Source of the DNA: JBCCEJ01 sp039030335
GTDB lineage: Bacteria; Pseudomonadota; Gammaproteobacteria; HK1
Assembly (NCBI GenBank): GCA_039030335.1
Contig: JBCCEJ010000072.1
Location: forward strand, 1 to 29,704
Length of the DNA: 29,704 nucleotides
Direction: 5' to 3'
The notes below the pieces were generated by a model. The model had not been told where the DNA came from, did not search any database, and saw only the letters and a program-made list of their open reading frames with translations. How positions within the stretch are numbered: the first letter of the stretch is position 1; every line of letters starts with the position of its first letter. The position numbers and the translations under genes are program-made. Of this stretch, positions 24,061 to 29,704 are shown piece by piece.

Positions 24061-26052
24061 TCAGCTGCGGGCCGGAATGGGTTTCAACCGCTCGCTGAGC
24101 CGTACCACTGGGAGTCCCATCCGTTCCCTGTAGATGATTTCGTAGGCGAATACGCGTCGGGTGTACTTGCGCGTCTCCGAGAACGGGATGGTCTCGATCC
24201 ACTGGTCGGCTGCGATCGGCTGAGGCGGTTGCCAGCGTTTGGAACGGTGTGGTCCCGCGTTGTAACCGGCCGTCGCGAGTGCCGGATGCCCGTTCAGCTC
24301 CTCCTGCAACTGGGCGAGATAACTGGAGCCGAACATGATGTTGCGCGCGGGGTCCAGCAGGTCGCGCTGACCCCTGTAGCGAACCCGAAGTCGCCGTGCA
24401 ATCTGTCGACCAGTGGCGGGCATTATCTGCATCAACCCAGTCGCACCGACGGGAGAGCGCGCCTTTGCCATGAAGGCGCTCTCCTGGCGCATCACCGCGA
24501 ACACCCAGCTCGCTGGCACATTCCAGCGCCGCGCGTTGCGGGTGACCTGCTCCCGGTACTGCAGCGGAAACCGCACGACGACGTCGCCGTAGAGCCGTGC
24601 TCTCCCGAGCGTCAGGATCGCGCCGTCGGGCCAGTCCCAGGCGTGCGCGATCTGAGCCGCGGCCGCCTTGCCCTGCTGATCCAGAGTATCCAGGAGCGCG
24701 AACCACTCGCGACGCGCGGACACAATGCGTCCGAGTGCCAGTAGCTCCGACGCCCTGGCGATGGCGGGGTCGGCGCGCAGGCGCTTGGCGATCGGCTCGG
24801 GCGGCGCCAGCGGCACGTGGTTCAACTTGTACGCGAGGCCCATCCGGTCGGCTGCCAGGAAACCATAAAAACTGCGGTCGTCTGCGAGGCGCGCGAAGAT
24901 CTTCTCGGCGCGCGTGCGTTGGCCCAGGGCGTCAAAGGCGCGCGCCTGCCAGTAGCGCCAGCGCACTTCGCGCTTTTCGGCCGGTTTGAGGCGCGCATAG
25001 GCGCTGAGCACGGCGCGCCAGTCACTGCCGCGGATGGCCGATCGCACGCGCCAGGCGCGGGTGACCTCGTCGGCAGCCTCGTCAGCGAGATTCTCGAGCC
25101 ACGCCAGCGCCCCAGACGCATGGCCGGTGGCGAGCGAGATCCCGATTCGGCGGCGAACCGCGGCAGTTGTCGCGGCCGGATACTGGTGACGTGCCGACAT
25201 TTCCTGCCAGAGTTCGGCAGCCGATTCGGCATTCTTTCTGGCGAGGCGACGAAGGGCGTAACGGGTGAGCGGCTGACCGGCGCGGTCCTCCGACGGCGCA
25301 AGCGCCGCTACTTTGCCGGGCTGGCTGCGCAGCGCAACCCAGCGTGTCGCCAGCGCCCGGTCGGCGCGGGGAAGTTGCTTCATGAGGTAGCGGCCGAGGC
25401 TGACCGACCCCGCATGCATCGCGAGCGCAAAGCGCGCCCAGACGGTTTCAGTATCCAGAACGCCTGCTTTGGCGAGCTGCGCGAAAAGCGGATCGCAAGC
25501 CTTAGGTCGCGATTTGCCGTGCAGCCAGAGTTCCCGACCCTCGTCCAGGGCTGCGCGCCGTGTCTTGCCGGTGAGCCGCGCCTCGGCAAAGTAGCACCGT
25601 AGCGCCGTACTGCGCTGCGGCATATAAAACTCGACGAACCGGTCCCAATCGCGGCGGTTGCCGAGAACATGCAGGTAGTGCGTCCGGAGGCGTGCGGCCA
25701 GCGGAGTGTCGCGCAAGTTTTCGATCGCGTCGCTCACCCGAGCAGCAGGCAAACGGCTCAGGTCTCCCTTCGCCTGCGCATAGTCGAGATATGGTTTGAG
25801 AGGGTAGGTCTCGAGCGACGCACGAAGCTTCGCGAACGTATCGAGTTGGCCGGCTTTGAGCGCCTTCTCAGCCTCGAGGTAGCGTTCCCGATCGTCGGCG
25901 AGCGCAGCGGGAGCGGGCCTGGCCGCCCCGGTCGCGAGCATGGCCGCGACTAACGCGACCTGGCAGAGCCGCACGGCATGCGCGTTCGACGGCGCTACGC
26001 GCCAGGTGGTCTCGACCTGTTCGTGCTGAGGTCGCGTCCGTATCATATTCAA
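24061..26052 (-). CDS. slt: Soluble lytic murein transglycosylase, Slt70-like
   Basis: This periplasmic enzyme cleaves the MurNAc-GlcNAc bond of peptidoglycan and leaves 1,6-anhydro-MurNAc ends. The 663-residue product has a signal peptide (hydrophobic 29-42, cleavage probably near APA-A at 48-50). A long alpha-superhelical U/L domain of short helical repeats (about 55-490) follows, then the SLT catalytic domain. The catalytic Glu is residue 524 in MRQESAF; SPVGATGLMQIMPAT and TAGYNAGP are the usual lysozyme-like motifs. Numbering is from a TTG at 26052 with GGAG ten bases upstream; an ATG two codons later (26046) is an alternative. Its products are the substrates that AmpD handles after uptake, and ampD is also in this window, although in a separate unit. 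It is divergent from mazG across 93 bases that must hold both promoters. Confidence 0.94.
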   Translation of the reverse strand: MNMIRTRPQHEQVETTWRVAPSNAHAVRLCQVALVAAMLATGAARPAPAALADDRERYLEAEKALKAGQLDTFAKLRASLETYPLKPYLDYAQAKGDLSRLPAARVSDAIENLRDTPLAARLRTHYLHVLGNRRDWDRFVEFYMPQRSTALRCYFAEARLTGKTRRAALDEGRELWLHGKSRPKACDPLFAQLAKAGVLDTETVWARFALAMHAGSVSLGRYLMKQLPRADRALATRWVALRSQPGKVAALAPSEDRAGQPLTRYALRRLARKNAESAAELWQEMSARHQYPAATTAAVRRRIGISLATGHASGALAWLENLADEAADEVTRAWRVRSAIRGSDWRAVLSAYARLKPAEKREVRWRYWQARAFDALGQRTRAEKIFARLADDRSFYGFLAADRMGLAYKLNHVPLAPPEPIAKRLRADPAIARASELLALGRIVSARREWFALLDTLDQQGKAAAAQIAHAWDWPDGAILTLGRARLYGDVVVRFPLQYREQVTRNARRWNVPASWVFAVMRQESAFMAKARSPVGATGLMQIMPATGRQIARRLRVRYRGQRDLLDPARNIMFGSSYLAQLQEELNGHPALATAGYNAGPHRSKRWQPPQPIAADQWIETIPFSETRKYTRRVFAYEIIYRERMGLPVVRLSERLKPIPARS

Positions 26053-26145
26053 GCTGCTACTGCTCCACGCCGTGGCTTAACCGATCCGGAAACCGCAGGA
26101 CGGTGCCGGCCCATCGCCCTGGGACATACACAGGTAGACCGACCC

Positions 26146-26958
26146 GTGACGGATAGCACTCCCGAGGAATTGCTGGCCAGGCGCAGAGACATTACAGCGC
26201 TGCTCGAGGTCATGCGCCGGCTGCGCGATCCCGACGGTGGTTGCCCCTGGGATCTCGAGCAGGATTTCGCATCGGTCGCGCCCTATACGGTAGAGGAAGC
26301 TTACGAAGTCGCCGATGCGATTGCACGGCAGGATATGGCGGACCTGGCCGATGAGCTGGGCGATCTCCTGCTGCAAGTCGTGTTTCACGCCCAGATGGCT
26401 CGGGAAGCCGGGCACTTCAGCTTCGACGACGTCGTCGCTGCAATCGTCGACAAGATGATTCGTCGACATCCGCACGTCTTCGGCAGCGACGCGGTGGTAG
26501 ACGCGGCCGCGCAGACCGAAGCGTGGGAAGCGATCAAGGCCGCTGAGCGCCGCGCGCAGTTTGACGACAAGAGTGCGCTCGCCGGTGTCGCCCGTGGTCT
26601 CGCGCCGCTCACGCGGGCGGCGAAGTTACAGCGGCGCGCGGCGCGGGTTGGTTTCGACTGGCCCGATGTTGCCGGCCCTCTCGCCAAGCTCACAGAGGAA
26701 ACGGCAGAACTCGAAGCGGCGGCGGCCGAGCTGGATCGCGACGCAATGGAATCCGAACTGGGCGATCTGCTGTTTAGCTGTGTGAATGTGGCGAGGCATC
26801 TGGAGATCGACCCGGGCAGGGCGCTCGCGGGTGCCAGCGCGCGTTTCGAAGCGCGCTTCAGGCACATGGAGTCACGCGCAACGGCGGCGCTCGAAACGCT
26901 GGATGAACTGGCTCTGGATGCACTGTGGGAACAGGCCAAAGAGGACGGCGCGAGGTGA
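26146..26958 (+). CDS. mazG: Nucleoside triphosphate pyrophosphohydrolase MazG
   Basis: This cytoplasmic, metal-dependent enzyme hydrolyses nucleoside triphosphates to monophosphates plus pyrophosphate. The 270-residue product has two tandem MazG folds, like the E. coli enzyme of about 263 residues. The first has MRRLRDPDGGCPWDLEQ (23-39), then Glu51-x-x-Glu54 and Glu70-x-x-Asp73 in VEEAYEV and DELGDLLLQVVFHA. The second has EETAELE and ELGDLLFSCVNVARHL. IRRHPHVFG joins them. GTG start at 26146 with AGGT about ten bases upstream; the frame is open further upstream but there overlaps the transglycosylase gene. Its stop forms a GTGA overlap with the lpxT-like gene, so the two are translationally coupled. 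Confidence 0.95.
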   Translation: MTDSTPEELLARRRDITALLEVMRRLRDPDGGCPWDLEQDFASVAPYTVEEAYEVADAIARQDMADLADELGDLLLQVVFHAQMAREAGHFSFDDVVAAIVDKMIRRHPHVFGSDAVVDAAAQTEAWEAIKAAERRAQFDDKSALAGVARGLAPLTRAAKLQRRAARVGFDWPDVAGPLAKLTEETAELEAAAAELDRDAMESELGDLLFSCVNVARHLEIDPGRALAGASARFEARFRHMESRATAALETLDELALDALWEQAKEDGAR

Positions 26959-27755
26959 CGGCCCGTGACGCCCGCGAGCGCGTGGAAGATGCGACCGCCG
27001 GACCTGATGCACCGCATCGATGGCACCCGGGCTGGTTGCTGCTGGGTTGCGGCGTGGCCGCATTGCTCTGCTGGAGTTGGTTCGGCGGTTGGCTTCGCCC
27101 CGGCTGGGACCGGGTCGACGAGCATGTTTTCTTCGCGCTGAACGGTTCGCTTGCGGAGGGCGACCTTTGGCGATGGCTCTGGGCCGCTGCCAATACGCGC
27201 CTCAAAGATGCGGTAACGGGAGCGCTGTTCGCCGCTATCTTTGCCGTTTACATCTGGCGCGGCGGCCTGGTGGGAGCGTCGCGGCGTCTGGCGCAAGGTA
27301 TGTTCGTCGCCGCGTACACGGTCCTGGTTCTGGATGTCAGCAGCAACTATCTGTTCACGTTCGAACGATTGAGTCCGTCGCTCGTTCTGGAGCCGGCGCA
27401 TCGGATCTACGACGTGATCACCGCTGTCAAGGTGAAAGATGCGTCCGGGAACAGTTTTCCTGGAGACCACGGCACCGCGGTGTTGATGTTTACGGGGCTG
27501 ATAGCGTTCTTCTGCGGGCGGCGTTACGCGCTCTTTGCCGCGGCGCTGGCGTTCGTGGCCATCTGGCCACGCCTCGTCGCCGGAGCACACTGGTTGAGCG
27601 ACCTGGGCGTTGGCAGTGCATCGATTGCCCTGGTGGCATTGTCAGTAGCCCTGGCGACCCCGGTTGCCGCGGTGCTGACCGGGCTGGCTACCCGGCTCCT
27701 GCGGACGCTGGCAACCCCGTTGGTGCGTTCCGGTTGGCTGCCTCCCGACTTTTGA
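26955..27755 (+). CDS. lpxT: LpxT-like PAP2 phosphotransferase/phosphatase
   Basis: The 266-residue inner-membrane protein has about six hydrophobic segments. The PAP2 active site is visible: SFPGDHG (167-173), where Gly-Asp-His replaces the common Ser-Gly-His, and Arg206-x5-His212-x3-Asp216 in RLVAGAHWLSD. The GDH variant, the KDAS-NSFPGDHG sequence before it, and the N-terminal WDRVDEHVFFALN region recall E. coli LpxT, which moves phosphate from undecaprenyl pyrophosphate to lipid A. That would both modify lipid A and recycle the carrier lipid. A simple undecaprenyl-pyrophosphate phosphatase is the alternative. GTG start in a GTGA overlap with mazG. It would be useful to a nearby Wzy-type locus because every polymerisation step releases undecaprenyl pyrophosphate, but it is not part of that operon. 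Confidence 0.72.
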   Translation: MTARDARERVEDATAGPDAPHRWHPGWLLLGCGVAALLCWSWFGGWLRPGWDRVDEHVFFALNGSLAEGDLWRWLWAAANTRLKDAVTGALFAAIFAVYIWRGGLVGASRRLAQGMFVAAYTVLVLDVSSNYLFTFERLSPSLVLEPAHRIYDVITAVKVKDASGNSFPGDHGTAVLMFTGLIAFFCGRRYALFAAALAFVAIWPRLVAGAHWLSDLGVGSASIALVALSVALATPVAAVLTGLATRLLRTLATPLVRSGWLPPDF

Positions 27756-27770
27756 TGGCGGCACCGTCAA

Positions 27771-29704
27771 TCAGCCAGCCGGCTCCGCGGGCAGCCAGAC
27801 TTCGAAGCTGACCGCATCTGGATCGCTTAGCTGCAGTGCCCGAATGGTGCCGCGGTGGTGTTCGACGATCAGACGCACGATGTAGAGGCCAAGCCCGAGA
27901 TGCGGCTCCGCATCGGTGCGGTCGCTACGCGCGCGCGACGAGACCATCGATTCGAACAAGCGGTTGCCAAGATCCTCCGGCAGCCGAGCGCCGTGATTCG
28001 TAACCGTGATGCGGAATCCCGGTTGACCATGCTCATCTCGATGCGCTTCGAGCGCGAACTCCACAGGCGTTCCAGGGGCCGCGAAGTCGGTCGCGTTGGC
28101 GGCGAGTTTGTCGAGCATCTGCGCGAGCAGGTCGGGCGTGCCGGTCATCGGCGCACTGTCCAGGCCTGGCAGCAGCACCAGCTTGTGGTCTGGCCACACC
28201 CCAACGTATCCGGCGATGCTCGCCGCGAGCATGCCGGCGAGATCGAAGTGTTCCGGTTCACTTGCCCGGACCGTTTCTTCGATGCGGCTCGCTTCGCTCA
28301 TACGGGTCAGAATGACCTGAAGACGGTGGATTCCGCTGCGGGCGCGCTGCAGGTACTCGGTGGCCGCCTCCGGCCGCGGATCCAGTTCGAGATTGTCGAG
28401 CGAGGAGCGGATCACGGCGAGCGGTGTTCGCAACTCGTGAGACAGACGCGAAGCCAGGCGTTCGAGATAGTGGTTGTAGCCGTTCAGCCGGTCGAGCAGG
28501 CTGGCGAAGGTTTGTGCGAGCGCGCCGATCTCATCTCGACCATGAACGGTTTCGATACTCCCGACGACACGCCCGTGGGCATCGATTGCACCGAGTGCGT
28601 TGTCGCGCAGTCGGTTGAGACGCCGACTGAGACTCGAAGCGAACCAGGCGATGGCGGCTGCGGCGAGAACGAAGACGACTAGCGTAACGAGGAGCAGTTG
28701 CAGTAGCGCATCGTTACGCGCGAGTTGAATGGGTACCGAACTCTCCTCGACCCACACGACCCCCGCGACTTCGGTCTGTGACCAGATCGGATGTGCGACG
28801 CTCACGATCAGCTGTTCGCCATCAATAGACGGCTCCCACTGGCTGACGACCTCGCCAGTGGCGGCGGCTGAGATCGCGGGGCTCTCGAGACGGTCTACCG
28901 GACCGGTGTCACCCAGTTCCGCACGGCCGCGGCTGCCGAAGGCAAAACTCAGCCACGGGTGTAGACGGGACTCCCGTGGTCGCCACAGGCTGCCGCCCCG
29001 TGCCAACACACGACCATGGCGGTCGAGAATCCACACGCGCCTGCCGGTCGTACGGCCAAGCGCCTGGATAACACGCGCGATCGCCTCTGACGGCTGAACG
29101 AGCAGGCCGAGCGGTGCTTCTGCGGGGTGCGTCGAGGCGATACGTGGCAGGCCGAAGCGGGGCTGGTCGTTAACGCCCAGGCCGAGTCGCGGACCCAGCA
29201 GTCGCCGCGGCAACCGGAGTTCGAGCGTCACCCCGTCGGTATCCGTGCGTTGCACACCCTGGATCCGCAGTTCCTTCCGGGCCAGCGGCTGGCCGAGAGG
29301 ATCGAGCAACAGCTCGCGCGCGCCGAGCGGTCCGGGGGCCGCGGTATCGACCAGGTAGTGATGCCTGAACCCGTCTGGATCCAGTGTGCGGATGATGATG
29401 TGGTCGCCACGCAGCCGATCCGTGGGAGGGGCCGGCCTCGGCGTACGGTCTGGAATGCGCACGAGCAGATAGAAGTGACTCTCGAACAGGCCGAGCGCGT
29501 AACCCGGCGTCGGGCCGGGTCCGGCCGTGGGTGTGTCCACCTCCGATCGCCCGGCGACGCGCCACGGTATCGGGGTCAGCCGATTCCCGAGCTTTTCCCA
29601 GTCGCTGGCGTAGCCGTCCAACTCGGGTGCCGTGCGCAGGGGATGCGCGTGCATGTCGGCACGGTCGGCGGCCTGTTCAGGGAACAGCCCCGGGCGATCG
29701 TGCA
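27771..29704 (-). CDS. Sensor histidine kinase, dedicated-sortase-system type (5' end outside window)
   Basis: The reading frame has no stop up to the window edge and still looks coding upstream of the ATG at 29654, so the start is outside. Counting from that ATG, a large sensory region of about 315 residues begins with LDGYASDWEKLG, a carbohydrate-binding-like or beta-rich fold. A transmembrane segment (317-339), a HAMP domain (about 340-395), an H-box with His406 in SHELRTPL, and an ATPase domain follow. In the ATPase the N-box reads DKLAANATDFA, the G1 region is NHGARLPE instead of DxGxG, and FESMVSSRARS and PHLGLGLYIVRLI complete it. The SMVS.R / PHLGLGLYI pattern and the N-terminal LDGY..DW recall the histidine kinase of the 'proteobacterial dedicated sortase' systems (from memory). 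A partner response regulator, sortase and target would then be expected upstream, beyond 29704. Confidence 0.85.
   Translation of the reverse strand, partial: HDRPGLFPEQAADRADMHAHPLRTAPELDGYASDWEKLGNRLTPIPWRVAGRSEVDTPTAGPGPTPGYALGLFESHFYLLVRIPDRTPRPAPPTDRLRGDHIIIRTLDPDGFRHHYLVDTAAPGPLGARELLLDPLGQPLARKELRIQGVQRTDTDGVTLELRLPRRLLGPRLGLGVNDQPRFGLPRIASTHPAEAPLGLLVQPSEAIARVIQALGRTTGRRVWILDRHGRVLARGGSLWRPRESRLHPWLSFAFGSRGRAELGDTGPVDRLESPAISAAATGEVVSQWEPSIDGEQLIVSVAHPIWSQTEVAGVVWVEESSVPIQLARNDALLQLLLVTLVVFVLAAAAIAWFASSLSRRLNRLRDNALGAIDAHGRVVGSIETVHGRDEIGALAQTFASLLDRLNGYNHYLERLASRLSHELRTPLAVIRSSLDNLELDPRPEAATEYLQRARSGIHRLQVILTRMSEASRIEETVRASEPEHFDLAGMLAASIAGYVGVWPDHKLVLLPGLDSAPMTGTPDLLAQMLDKLAANATDFAAPGTPVEFALEAHRDEHGQPGFRITVTNHGARLPEDLGNRLFESMVSSRARSDRTDAEPHLGLGLYIVRLIVEHHRGTIRALQLSDPDAVSFEVWLPAEPAG

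Noticed and set aside
26385..27590. A 401-codon open frame on the minus strand opposite mazG and the lpxT-like gene
   Set aside because: It lies antisense to two well-identified genes, its product is Arg/Ser/Ala-rich with no domain, and it has no supported start. Long antisense frames are expected at this GC content.

Overview
The window looks like a chromosomal segment of a high-GC Gammaproteobacterium. The evidence is the set of housekeeping genes typical of that class (Uup ABC-F ATPase, AmpD, Slt70-type lytic transglycosylase, a YqiB/DUF1249 protein, MazG, an LpxT-like PAP2 enzyme) together with Gram-negative export proteins. I see no rRNA, tRNA, CRISPR array, insertion sequence or phage gene. 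Nearly all bases are coding, and many coupled genes start with GTG or TTG.

Left flank (1-5684): a class II DAHP synthase gene and, upstream of it on the same minus strand, a secreted protein resembling PEP-CTERM surface proteins. Divergent from these is uup, which converges on a GhrA-like D-2-hydroxyacid dehydrogenase gene.

Central polysaccharide locus (5943-23513, all plus strand): (i) gmd and fcl, which make GDP-L-fucose from GDP-mannose, followed by ampD in the same apparent transcription unit. (ii) A FecR-like secreted protein. (iii) After a hairpin and an AT-rich patch with a promoter-like sequence comes a long run of genes: BBP2_2-like outer-membrane beta-barrel, short Wza-like export protein, Wzc-like chain-length regulator fused to a tyrosine kinase, membrane-anchored TPR-like protein, O-antigen ligase/polymerase-type protein, a second and different Wzy-like polymerase, two GT4 and one GT2 glycosyltransferases, and an O-carbamoyltransferase. 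From the TPR-like gene onward, starts and stops overlap or lie within a few bases. The locus reads as a Wzx/Wzy-type exopolysaccharide or capsule system for a fucose-containing, probably carbamoylated polymer. No flippase (Wzx), no initiating phosphoglycosyltransferase and no GDP-mannose-making genes are in the window, so those steps must be encoded elsewhere.

Right flank (23549-29704): a DUF1249 protein, a lytic transglycosylase (minus strand), mazG coupled to an lpxT-like gene (plus strand), and a sensor histidine kinase gene (minus strand) running off the window edge. The kinase resembles those of the 'proteobacterial dedicated sortase' systems. All functions are inferred from sequence motifs and remembered family features; no search was run.
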